Assembly (NCBI GenBank): GCA_029560875.1
Contig: JAKQKB010000159.1
Span: forward strand, 1 to 64,000
DNA: 64,000 nucleotides
Direction: 5' to 3'
Source: Bacteroidota bacterium
Lineage (GTDB): Bacteria > Bacteroidota > Bacteroidia > Bacteroidales > Tenuifilaceae
Position 1 is the stretch's first letter; the number at the start of each line of letters is the position of its first letter. Below, in pieces: positions 1 to 7,656 of this stretch. The translations under genes were made by a program, and so were the position numbers. The notes under the pieces were generated by a model that was given only the letters and a program-made list of their open reading frames with translations, was not told the DNA's origin and made no database searches.

Positions 1-77
1 TTGTCCCGCTCCCCCTTAAAGTGAAGCCGGCAGGTTTCCTCGTTACCAAAATGTGCTGTAAAACTAAATAGATTCAT
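1..77 (-). CDS. IS1595-type transposase, N-terminal fragment cut by window edge
   Basis: Reading leftwards from an ATG whose first base is 77, 25 codons are open to the window edge and begin MNLFSFTAHFGNEETC, followed by RLHFKGERDK. This is the opening that I recall for IS1595-family transposases of Bacteroidota, which start with a short helix and continue into a Zn-ribbon domain. An AGGAG lies just upstream of the ATG (gctaggagt-ATG), an unusually good Shine-Dalgarno for this genome and typical of a mobile gene. The rest of the protein (Zn ribbon, DDE-like catalytic domain) lies outside the window, so whether the element is intact cannot be said. No terminal inverted repeat could be placed with certainty between 78 and 150. 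The family call rests on memory of the N-terminus only. Confidence 0.65.
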   Translation of the reverse strand, partial: MNLFSFTAHFGNEETCRLHFKGERD

Positions 78-124
78 ACTCCTAGCATTTGCTTCAAATA
101 TAGCCTTTTAAATCAAATATGACA

Positions 125-149
125 AATTACGGATATTCAAAACGTAATT
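125..149. repeat. Short perfect inverted repeat between IS-type gene and lipoprotein
   Basis: AATTACG (125-131) and CGTAATT (143-149) form a 7-bp perfect inverted repeat around an 11-nt spacer. It lies inside the possible 5' coding region of the following lipoprotein. It could be an insertion-element end, an operator or chance; nothing else supports a choice. Confidence 0.3.
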
Positions 150-935
150 GTTGTTTTGTGTATTTTTATTGTTAACTCATGCGAAAAAGCAGTATATGAA
201 GGAAGCGATGCTCAAAAGGCAAATTTTAGATTTGAAAAAAAAATAAAGGAAACTAGAAAATCTATCGCAGAAATTTCATTTATCCAAAAAGGTTGTCAAA
301 ATACAAAATCTAATCCCACAACCCTTGCCTCTGAGGAATTAGTAGTGTATATGCAATTTCCTTGTGGAGTAACACCAGAAACAGAAACTTTATTTCAAAA
401 CACTAATACAATCCAAGAATTAGCAAGTTTGATTGATAATGATGGTGCAATATTACAGTATGCTCCTAATCCGACTAATTCCGAATATCAAATTACCCTG
501 CCATTAGAGACTATAACGAACAGTTTAAATCCATTAGTCCAAGAATCAAAGCAATACCTTTATTCTAAGGGATTTTCCGAACAAGATATTCAGAAAATGC
601 TTGCCGATGAGAAGGCTCCAGAAACAGATTTGATTGCTCTTGTAATGGTAGTAACTCAGTCTGAGAATGGATTGTTGGTTGCTCAAAATCAACTTAACCT
701 TTTTTCAATTAATACTGCAAATGCAAATGTAGATTGGTCAGAAGTCGGACGTTGTGGGTTACATGCACTAGGTGTTGATATTTTATTTTCCGTTGGGATG
801 TCTGGCGCAACGGTTTGGAGTACTGCAGCAATAAAAACAGCGTTTAAATCTGTTGCAAAAAGAATGTTAGGCCCAGTTGGTGTGGCAATTGCTGTCGTTG
901 ATTTTGGATTTTGTATGGGAGGCGTTGAAATTTAA
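126..935 (+). CDS. Putative lipoprotein with hydrophobic glycine-rich C-terminus; native start missing
   Basis: Hypothetical protein of about 260-270 residues. The only conventional alternative start is a TTG at 156, but the frame is open back to 123 (stop at 120-122). The extra residues (ITDIQNVIVVLCIFIVNSC) complete a lipoprotein signal core with a VNSC lipobox, so the true protein starts at or upstream of 126 and the ATG is absent. The transposase gene just upstream suggests that an insertion displaced the original start; an ATT start is the alternative. The body is acidic and helical. The last about 65 residues contain a Cys (VGRCGLH) and two hydrophobic Gly/Ala-rich stretches (GVDILFSVGMSGATVW and LGPVGVAIAVVDFGFCMGG), which resemble membrane-inserting peptides. 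A 61-aa two-helix membrane protein follows after 13 nt, so the two are probably co-transcribed. No family was recognised and the function is unknown. Confidence 0.6.
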   Translation: MTDIQNVIVVLCIFIVNSCEKAVYEGSDAQKANFRFEKKIKETRKSIAEISFIQKGCQNTKSNPTTLASEELVVYMQFPCGVTPETETLFQNTNTIQELASLIDNDGAILQYAPNPTNSEYQITLPLETITNSLNPLVQESKQYLYSKGFSEQDIQKMLADEKAPETDLIALVMVVTQSENGLLVAQNQLNLFSINTANANVDWSEVGRCGLHALGVDILFSVGMSGATVWSTAAIKTAFKSVAKRMLGPVGVAIAVVDFGFCMGGVEI

Positions 936-948
936 AAAATAGTTATAT

Positions 949-1134
949 ATGCAAATAAGTAATATAATTCTTCATGTTGTTGCTCTTTTATCTTTAATAG
1001 TTAGAATGAAATTTCTATTTGCAGCATTAAAAAAAAGAGACAGAGGAAAGATTGTTTTCGAAACTCTTATAATTATTTTAATTATTTCAATTTGGACATT
1101 ACTTTATTGGTTACTACCGCGTCTATTTAATTAA
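949..1134 (+). CDS. Small two-helix membrane protein (61 aa)
   Basis: Hypothetical 61-aa protein with two predicted membrane helices (about residues 5-27 and 37-57) joined by a basic loop containing KKRDRGK, which places the loop in the cytoplasm by the positive-inside rule. It starts 13 nt after the stop of the putative lipoprotein on the same strand, so the two are likely one transcript. Small membrane proteins in this position are often immunity or accessory proteins, but no homology supports that here. It is accepted as a gene because of its clean membrane topology and tight spacing. Confidence 0.5.
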   Translation: MQISNIILHVVALLSLIVRMKFLFAALKKRDRGKIVFETLIIILIISIWTLLYWLLPRLFN

Positions 1135-1174
1135 GTAAAACACTTTGTCGTATCCTCTATTTTTTTCTTTCCAA

Positions 1175-1212
1175 CCTTGCTACCGCAAGAGTCCTCTCCT
1201 GTGGCAGCAAGG
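1175..1212. repeat. Strong 13-bp hairpin in intergenic region
   Basis: CCTTGCTACCGCA (1175-1187) pairs with TGTGGCAGCAAGG (1200-1212) around a 12-nt loop, with two G-U-type mismatches only. On the plus strand it follows the 61-aa gene by about 40 nt but is not followed by a T-run; a T-run lies upstream, at 1159-1167. It is therefore a poor intrinsic terminator. It is more GC-rich than its surroundings and could be a mobile palindrome or transcript-end structure. Confidence 0.45.
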
Positions 1213-1285
1213 TATTGTATTATTCAAGGATATAGGCTTTTACAGAATTAAACCAAGAGCATTAGCAATAATTTCCAATAATTAC

Positions 1286-1293
1286 TATATTTG
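1286..1293 (+). promoter_or_regulatory. Candidate -7 box TATATTTG for the 63-aa gene
   Basis: TATATTTG matches the Bacteroidota housekeeping -7 consensus TAnnTTTG and lies 29 nt before the ATG at 1323. No clear TTTG -33 element is present at the expected distance, so this is supported by the -7 box only. Confidence 0.35.
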
Positions 1294-1322
1294 AATTTAA
1301 GAACCATATAATAACAAAAGCA

Positions 1323-1514
1323 ATGGAACCAAATCAATTCGAAGAAATTACCAAACAGTTTGAAATTTTAAAAAGTGAGAACACTGCTCTTAAAAAGGAT
1401 ATCAAACTTATTAAAAACATACTTATTACGCTATCTGTGCTTTTTGCTTTGTATTGGGTATCTTATGGAGCAGGAGTAATGTTTGGTTTAATTGAGAAAT
1501 ACTTTTTAAATTAA
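1323..1514 (+). CDS. Small membrane-anchored coiled-coil protein (63 aa)
   Basis: Hypothetical 63-aa protein. Residues 1-30 are charged and heptad-like (FEEITKQFEILKSENTALKK) and would form a short coiled coil. Residues about 32-54 are a single membrane helix (NILITLSVLFALYWVSYGAG), and a short tail follows. The ATG is preceded at a suitable distance by a TATATTTG -7 box. A separate gene with two membrane helices follows after 62 nt on the same strand. No function is recognised. Confidence 0.55.
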   Translation: MEPNQFEEITKQFEILKSENTALKKDIKLIKNILITLSVLFALYWVSYGAGVMFGLIEKYFLN

Positions 1515-1576
1515 TTCAATTCCTAATAAAACATCTATTTTATTAAAAGATGATGTAGTTGCCAAGTTAGTGCTAT

Positions 1577-2041
1577 ATGAACAAAAGATTATTTAAATTT
1601 TCAGTGGGAGATTTTCTTCTGTTATCATTGTTTTCACTTATTCTGTATGTAGTTCTTATATACATAATGAGTTTAATGATGGGTAAGCCTTTTTTATCCT
1701 TTATTGAAAAGCAATGGATAATATTTGTCATCTATGTGCTTATTATGCCCATAACTCAGGCATCAATTAATAGAAAAGGTGAACTGATGATTACAGATAG
1801 TGAGTATTTAAGTAAATGTAATAATCACTTAGATGAGATTGTTATATCAAAGGGATACATTTCCATCAGAAAAAGTGATAATGAGACTATTTATACTAAA
1901 AAAACAAAAATAGCCAGGGTTTTTAATTTCTTCCTTAGAGAAGATATTGTAATTTGTAATGAACTAGGAGTAATTAGAATTCTCTCAAAAAGAAATGTAC
2001 TAATTCAATTGGAAAATAAAATAAAGAAGTTAGTTGACTAA
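1577..2041 (+). CDS. Membrane protein with C-terminal soluble domain, unknown function
   Basis: Hypothetical 154-aa protein. Two membrane helices (about residues 13-34 and 47-63) are followed by a soluble domain of about 90 residues, rich in Ile/Lys with alternating hydrophobic pattern (probable beta strands, e.g. GYISIRKSDNETIYTKK). The layout resembles small PH-like or bPH membrane proteins of Bacteroidota, but no diagnostic motif is visible. It is the last plus-strand gene of the accessory patch and converges on the ABC-F gene, with a shared terminator hairpin between them. Confidence 0.6.
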   Translation: MNKRLFKFSVGDFLLLSLFSLILYVVLIYIMSLMMGKPFLSFIEKQWIIFVIYVLIMPITQASINRKGELMITDSEYLSKCNNHLDEIVISKGYISIRKSDNETIYTKKTKIARVFNFFLREDIVICNELGVIRILSKRNVLIQLENKIKKLVD

Positions 2042-2082
2042 GTATATTTACTAATCTTAATATTGTCTTTTAATTAAAAGCA

Positions 2083-2124
2083 AATACCCAAAAACGTGTA
2101 GTCAAATACACATTTTTGGGTATT
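2083..2124. terminator. Bidirectional hairpin terminator between convergent genes
   Basis: AATACCCAAAAACGTGTA (2083-2100) and TACACATTTTTGGGTATT (2107-2124) form an 18-bp stem with one mismatch and a 6-nt loop (GTCAAA). It sits between the convergent ends of the 154-aa membrane protein gene (stop 2041) and the ABC-F gene (stop 2141), with the A/T arms supplying the U-rich side for both directions. Confidence 0.75.
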
Positions 2125-2140
2125 GTTATATTTGCGAATA

Positions 2141-3772
<1,632 letters not shown>

Positions 3773-3856
3773 TTATACTAAATTGAGATGAAAATAGATT
3801 GGTTTTCAATACAATAAAAGAGGTTTTTTCGGTTTTTTGTTTTGGTTTTGAGCGTG

Positions 3857-3887
3857 CAAAAGTAGTTATAAGAAGTGAGATTGGAAA
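3857..3887 (-). promoter_or_regulatory. Promoter for the ABC-F gene
   Basis: On the minus strand a TTTC (-33-like, 3884-3887) is followed after 19 bp by TACTTTTG (3857-3864), a match to the Bacteroidota -7 consensus TAnnTTTG. The implied transcript has a leader of about 95 nt before the start at 3754. Confidence 0.5.
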
Positions 3888-3957
3888 GTTAAATTGTGTA
3901 ACATTTATGCCAAGAGGCATTAATAGTATATAGTTTAAATTGATGATTACAGGCGTT

Positions 3958-4410
3958 CTATTGCAGAGGTAATTCTTGCTCTTTTTGAGTGGAGGCTTTA
4001 TCTACTTTCTTATCCTTAAAAGCATTATAAAAAGCAATCCAAACTAGCAACAAAACAAACGGAATAATAGCGCTTCGGCCAGTATAAATGTATGTGAAGG
4101 AAAAAATCATACAATTCTGAGGGTTATTTTTATTGTAGTAAACTGTAATAGAATCGCCTAATTCGTATATAGTGTTCTCAGGGCCATACATCCTTAAGGT
4201 TTTAGAGTCAGCATTGAATTGAATAACTGAATAGGTATCGTATTCGCTCAGTCGACCAAAACCCACTTTTTTGTGGTCAACAACCGTTCCAACTGTTTTT
4301 TCGCCCCAAATTATAAGTTTATATTTTGATGATAGAGGAAACAGTAAAATAAGCAATGTAACAGCCCAAAACTGTAATTTGCTTATTTTGAAACTTATCT
4401 CCTTGGGCAT
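3958..4410 (-). CDS. DUF3592-like membrane protein
   Basis: A 150-aa protein with a membrane helix near each end (about 12-30 and 112-130) and a beta-rich extracytoplasmic domain between them (GTVVDHKKVGFGRLSEYDTYSVIQ in two parts, then YELGDSITVYYNKNNPQNC). The pattern 'G-T-V ... Y-x-V-x-F ... Y-x-x-G-D-x-V-x-V-Y-Y ... N-P' is that of DUF3592-type proteins, whose function is not established. A lysine/glutamate-rich cytoplasmic tail ends the protein. It lies between the ABC-F gene and tdk on the same strand, with gaps of about 200 and 75 nt, so it may be its own unit. Confidence 0.65.
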   Translation of the reverse strand: MPKEISFKISKLQFWAVTLLILLFPLSSKYKLIIWGEKTVGTVVDHKKVGFGRLSEYDTYSVIQFNADSKTLRMYGPENTIYELGDSITVYYNKNNPQNCMIFSFTYIYTGRSAIIPFVLLLVWIAFYNAFKDKKVDKASTQKEQELPLQ

Positions 4411-4484
4411 AGTCTCTTATTTTAACGCTAAGACTCGAAGACGCAAAAATTAGTAATTAGATTTTCTTTCTATTTCCCGCTTCC

Positions 4485-5081
4485 TCACTCTTTAACCTTC
4501 TTACTCTCCGCCAAAACCTTATTGTAACAAAGCCTGCATAGAGGCTCATAAACATCTGTTTCTCCTAGCAGAACAAGTTTTTCTGCATCGGTGGTACGGT
4601 GCGAGTAGTGTGCTAAATCGCCACAGTGAACGCAAATTGCGTGTACCTTGGTTACATACTCGGCAATTGCCAATAGGTTTGGCATTGGACCAAAGGGTTT
4701 TCCACGGAAATCCATATCGAGTCCTGCAACAATAACGCGTATCCCTTGGTCGGCAAGTTGGTTACAAACGTTGGGTAGATTCATATCGAAGAATTGAGCC
4801 TCGTCAATTCCAACCACATCAACATTATGCGCCAGCAAAAGAATATTCCCCGACGATGATACTGGTGTAGAATGAATGGAATTTGAATCGTGCGAAACGA
4901 CTTCTTGCTCCGAGTAACGCGTATCTATTTGTGGTTTAAATATCTCCACACGTTGCTTGGCGTATTTTGCACGTTTGAGCCTACGGATTAACTCTTCGGT
5001 TTTGCCGGAGAACATTGAGCCAGCAACAACCTCAATCCACCCTTTACGCTTTCCGCTTACTGAATTTTCGAGAAAAGGCAT
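4485..5081 (-). CDS. tdk: Thymidine kinase (type II)
   Basis: Phosphorylates thymidine to dTMP with ATP in the pyrimidine salvage pathway. The P-loop GSMFSGKT (residues 21-28) is followed by the catalytic acidic motif [10 protein letters not shown] (D93, E94) and the [14 protein letters not shown] segment of type II kinases. The four zinc-binding cysteines are in the expected pairs, CVHC (C150, C153) and CRLC (C182, C185), next to the lasso loop HYSHRTT. The length of 198 aa is usual for the family. It is divergent from the 245-aa gene at 5168, and a TACTTTTG -7 box lies 38 nt upstream of the start. Confidence 0.96.
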   Translation of the reverse strand: MPFLENSVSGKRKGWIEVVAGSMFSGKTEELIRRLKRAKYAKQRVEIFKPQIDTRYSEQEVVSHDSNSIHSTPVSSSGNILLLAHNVDVVGIDEAQFFDMNLPNVCNQLADQGIRVIVAGLDMDFRGKPFGPMPNLLAIAEYVTKVHAICVHCGDLAHYSHRTTDAEKLVLLGETDVYEPLCRLCYNKVLAESKKVKE

Positions 5082-5118
5082 CAGAAGAAATATGAATTAT
5101 TTACGTTTGTTATACATA

Positions 5119-5142
5119 CAAAAGTAATAAAACTTATTTTTG
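5119..5142. promoter_or_regulatory. Divergent -7 boxes for tdk and the 245-aa gene
   Basis: TACTTTTG on the minus strand (5119-5126) precedes tdk, and TATTTTTG on the plus strand (5135-5142) precedes the gene at 5168. Both match TAnnTTTG and are 8 bp apart, so the two transcripts would start back to back in the 86-bp divergent gap. The -33 elements are not obvious. Confidence 0.4.
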
Positions 5143-5167
5143 ATGTGGAATATTTACAGCAAACGCT

Positions 5168-5905
5168 ATGGATTATCTAAAAAACGCAAAAGCCCGTATT
5201 GACGAGGCAAACGAGTTAATTGGCAGGGCAATTGGACTAGAAAAGTTATCAACAATTGAGCGTGATATTATTCTGGATAAGTTGGCAAAGGCTTACGATT
5301 GTTTGCTTACAGGTCAGTTGGTTAACGTTGAAATTAAACACTCAGAGTCAGTTAAAAGCGTTGCTAAAAATATTGAACCCGTAGTTGAACGCAAACAGCC
5401 AAAGATTGATACAGTGATAGAGGTGGAATCTGAAAAAATAGAGAAACCAACTATCTCTGAAAAAAAGGAGGAAGTCCTGGTTGAGAAACCAAAGCCTGAG
5501 CCACAGAAGACAACTGTTGTTCCCAGCGTAAAACAGGAGGAAGTTCATAAGTCAGAACCGATTGACCATACGCAAGGCGAGATTTTGGCTGAAAAGTTTC
5601 AAGGAAAACAGAAATTTCGCAACGAAATTATTGCCGAGCACACTACAAAGTTGGATATGTCGACCAAATTGCAGAATAAGCCTATTGGAGACTTAACCAA
5701 GGCCATAGGGATTAATGATAAGTTTCTTTTCATTAAAGAACTGTTTAATGGCGATTCTGCAAGATACTCCGAGACAATAAGTCACCTAAATTCATTTGCA
5801 GATTTAAACGATGCAATTATCTACCTTCAGGATAACTTTGAGTGGGCTGAGAGCAATGAGTATGCTGCCAAGTTTATTGATTTGGTTAGGAGAAAGTTTA
5901 TTTAG
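5168..5905 (+). CDS. Conserved Bacteroidota hypothetical protein with acidic linker
   Basis: A 245-aa soluble protein of unknown function. An N-terminal helical segment (residues 1-55, KARIDEANELIGRAIGLEKL) is joined by a long low-complexity Lys/Glu/Pro/Val linker (about 60-140, e.g. EEVLVEKPKPEPQK) to a C-terminal helical domain (about 165-245). The C-terminal domain contains IGINDKFLFIKELFNGD and ends in a short basic helix (VRRKF). That tail block is, as I recall, well conserved across Bacteroidota, often next to nucleotide-metabolism genes. No catalytic motif is visible; a scaffolding or adaptor role is possible but not shown. It is transcribed away from tdk. Confidence 0.75.
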   Translation: MDYLKNAKARIDEANELIGRAIGLEKLSTIERDIILDKLAKAYDCLLTGQLVNVEIKHSESVKSVAKNIEPVVERKQPKIDTVIEVESEKIEKPTISEKKEEVLVEKPKPEPQKTTVVPSVKQEEVHKSEPIDHTQGEILAEKFQGKQKFRNEIIAEHTTKLDMSTKLQNKPIGDLTKAIGINDKFLFIKELFNGDSARYSETISHLNSFADLNDAIIYLQDNFEWAESNEYAAKFIDLVRRKFI

Positions 5906-6009
5906 TTTGAGACAAGTGACGAGAGTGACAGTGTAACGAGTAAGTTATAGGGGCAGACTATAGACAATAAATCTCTCAACCAGCTATTAACGAACAATCA
6001 TCAACTTAT

Positions 6010-6714
6010 ATGTCAAAGCTTTACATAGTTCCAACGCCAATTGGTAATTTAAATGATATCACTTTAAGAGCCTTAGAGGTGCTTAAATCAGCATCATTTA
6101 TTCTGGCCGAGGATACGCGAACAAGTAGTTTTCTACTGAAGCATTTTCAGATTGATACTCCACTTAAATCGCACCATAAATTTAACGAGCATAAAACTGT
6201 CGAATTTATTGCCGAGCGAATTAAGGCAGGCGAAACTGTTGCATTAATTTCTGATGCCGGGACACCTGGCATTTCGGACCCTGGTTTTTTATTGGTTAGA
6301 ACTTGCGTTGAGCAGGATATTGAGGTGGAATGTTTGCCCGGTGCAACGGCTTTTGTACCAGCATTAGTGGCAAGCGGTTTGCCATCGGATAGATTTATTT
6401 TTGAAGGTTTCTTACCCCAAAAGAAAGGTAGAAATAAACGCCTTGAGGCGTTAAAGGAAGAAGAAAGAACGATTGTGTTCTACGAATCGCCTTTTCGATT
6501 GGTTAAACTATTAAACCAAATTACTGAAATATTTGGCGAAGAGAGGAAGGTAAGCGTGTCGAGGGAACTAACCAAACTCCACGAGGAAACGGCAAGGGGA
6601 ACATCCGTTGAGGTTGCCCAGTATTTCGAGAAGAAGGGAGTTAAAGGCGAGATTGTTGTGGTTGTTGAAGGAAAAGGCAAATCAAAACCTGCGGATGAGG
6701 ACGAGGAGGATTAG
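6010..6714 (+). CDS. rsmI: 16S rRNA (cytidine-1402-2'-O)-methyltransferase
   Basis: SAM-dependent tetrapyrrole-methylase-fold enzyme that 2'-O-methylates C1402 in the decoding centre of 16S rRNA. The family motifs are all present: VPTPIGNLNDIT (residues 7-18), AEDTRTS (33-39), ISDAGTPGISDPG (80-92), CLPGATAF (108-115) and FYESPFR, followed by SRELTKLHEE. At 234 aa, including a short acidic tail (DEDEED), it is close to the usual length. It converges on ribB with only 7 bp between the stops, and no terminator hairpin fits there. Confidence 0.96.
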   Translation: MSKLYIVPTPIGNLNDITLRALEVLKSASFILAEDTRTSSFLLKHFQIDTPLKSHHKFNEHKTVEFIAERIKAGETVALISDAGTPGISDPGFLLVRTCVEQDIEVECLPGATAFVPALVASGLPSDRFIFEGFLPQKKGRNKRLEALKEEERTIVFYESPFRLVKLLNQITEIFGEERKVSVSRELTKLHEETARGTSVEVAQYFEKKGVKGEIVVVVEGKGKSKPADEDEED

Positions 6715-6721
6715 TTTTTTC

Positions 6722-7378
6722 CTATTCGGCCAGCATTTTTCGGTATTGGTAAATATCCTCAATTGTAACAACTGTCATGCTATGCTTTTCTGCGAACTCA
6801 ATTATTTCAGGAAGTCTAGCCATTGTTCCATCTTCGTTGGTTAATTCGCAAAGTATAGCTGAATCGCCCAAACCTGCTAGCTTTACAATGTCAATGCTGC
6901 CTTCGGTATGTCCTCTACGTTCAATAACTCCTCCGCTTTTTGCTACCAAAGGGAATACATGCCCAGGATGAACTAAATCCGATGCTTTTGCATTATCGGC
7001 AATGGCGGTTCTAATTGTACATATTCTGTCTTTTGCCGAAACGCCTGTAGTAACACCTTCTTTTGCCTCAATGGAGATTGTGAATGCTGTTTGATTTTTG
7101 CTTCCGTTGTTTTCCACCATTGGCCTAAGTTGCAGTTTTGCTGCTTTCTCGGGGGTTAGGCACAAGCAAACAATTCCGCTACATTCTCTTATCATTAAGG
7201 CCATATCCTTAACGGACATACTTTTTGCGGCATAAATTATATCGCCTTCATTTTCTCTGTCCTCATCATCAACGAGTAGAATTCCTTGTCCGTTTTGCAG
7301 TTTTTGAATGGCATTTTCGATGCGTGCTTTGAAATCGATGCCAAATTGCTGAATTGTTTTCATTTTGCCCTTGAACAT
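6722..7378 (-). CDS. ribB: 3,4-dihydroxy-2-butanone-4-phosphate synthase
   Basis: Converts ribulose 5-phosphate to 3,4-dihydroxy-2-butanone 4-phosphate plus formate, the four-carbon precursor of riboflavin. The metal/substrate motif [10 protein letters not shown] (residues 37-46), TGVSAKDR (111-118), HPGHVFPL (137-144) and RGHTEGS (155-161) are intact. At 218 aa it is a stand-alone RibB of the E. coli type, without the GTP cyclohydrolase II domain of RibBA. The start may be Met1 or Met6 (MKTIQQFG), which align equally well. An FMN riboswitch lies in its leader, so expression is expected to fall when FMN is abundant. No other rib gene is in the window. Confidence 0.96.
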   Translation of the reverse strand: MFKGKMKTIQQFGIDFKARIENAIQKLQNGQGILLVDDEDRENEGDIIYAAKSMSVKDMALMIRECSGIVCLCLTPEKAAKLQLRPMVENNGSKNQTAFTISIEAKEGVTTGVSAKDRICTIRTAIADNAKASDLVHPGHVFPLVAKSGGVIERRGHTEGSIDIVKLAGLGDSAILCELTNEDGTMARLPEIIEFAEKHSMTVVTIEDIYQYRKMLAE

Positions 7379-7407
7379 TAGTAGTTAATAGTAATACTTC
7401 AGGGCAA

Positions 7408-7436
7408 GAGCATTCCTTGTTTTAAGGATAACGCTC
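7408..7436 (-). promoter_or_regulatory. ribB: Hairpin in riboswitch expression platform
   Basis: Between the aptamer and the ribB start the minus strand carries GAGCGTTATCCTT, a short loop and AAGGAATGCTC, an imperfect stem of about 10 bp. It is not followed by a U-run and lies about 30 nt before the start codon, so it may act at translation or as an alternative pairing partner of the aptamer 3' side. The mechanism is inference. Confidence 0.4.
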
Positions 7437-7452
7437 GGATGTAATTTAATTT

Positions 7453-7568
7453 TCTTCTCTCATCCAGACTTTACTGTCGGTTTTGGAGTTTCACCAAATC
7501 AGTCCTTAGGTTAACAAGGAGTCGCGGACTTTAACCGCCGGTAGGGAATTACGCCCTGCCCCGAAGAA
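7453..7568 (-). ncRNA. FMN riboswitch (RFN element)
   Basis: On the minus strand the conserved RFN core runs from TTCTTCGGGGCAGGG through AATTCCCTACCGGCGGT, AAAGTCCGCGA, a variable arm (CTCCTTGTTAACCTAAGGA), TTGGTGAAACTCCAAAACCG and ACAGTAAAGTCTGGATG to GAGAAGAAAA. All six helices of the FMN aptamer can be drawn. It precedes ribB by 75 nt, the classic target. The element begins within a few bases of the start site implied by a -7 box at 7577-7584, so the leader is essentially aptamer plus expression platform. Confidence 0.95.
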
Positions 7569-7576
7569 AAACGTTA

Positions 7577-7584
7577 CAAAGGTA
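7577..7584 (-). promoter_or_regulatory. -7 box for the riboswitch-ribB transcript
   Basis: CAAAGGTA on the plus strand reads TACCTTTG on the minus strand, a match to TAnnTTTG, placed just upstream of the first aptamer helix. The -33 element is not recognisable. Confidence 0.5.
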
Positions 7585-7656
7585 TAATTCCTTTCAGAAT
7601 TATTATATGAGGATTGTTAGTTTATAGGTTATGTTTTTAAATAAGTTATTTACCCT

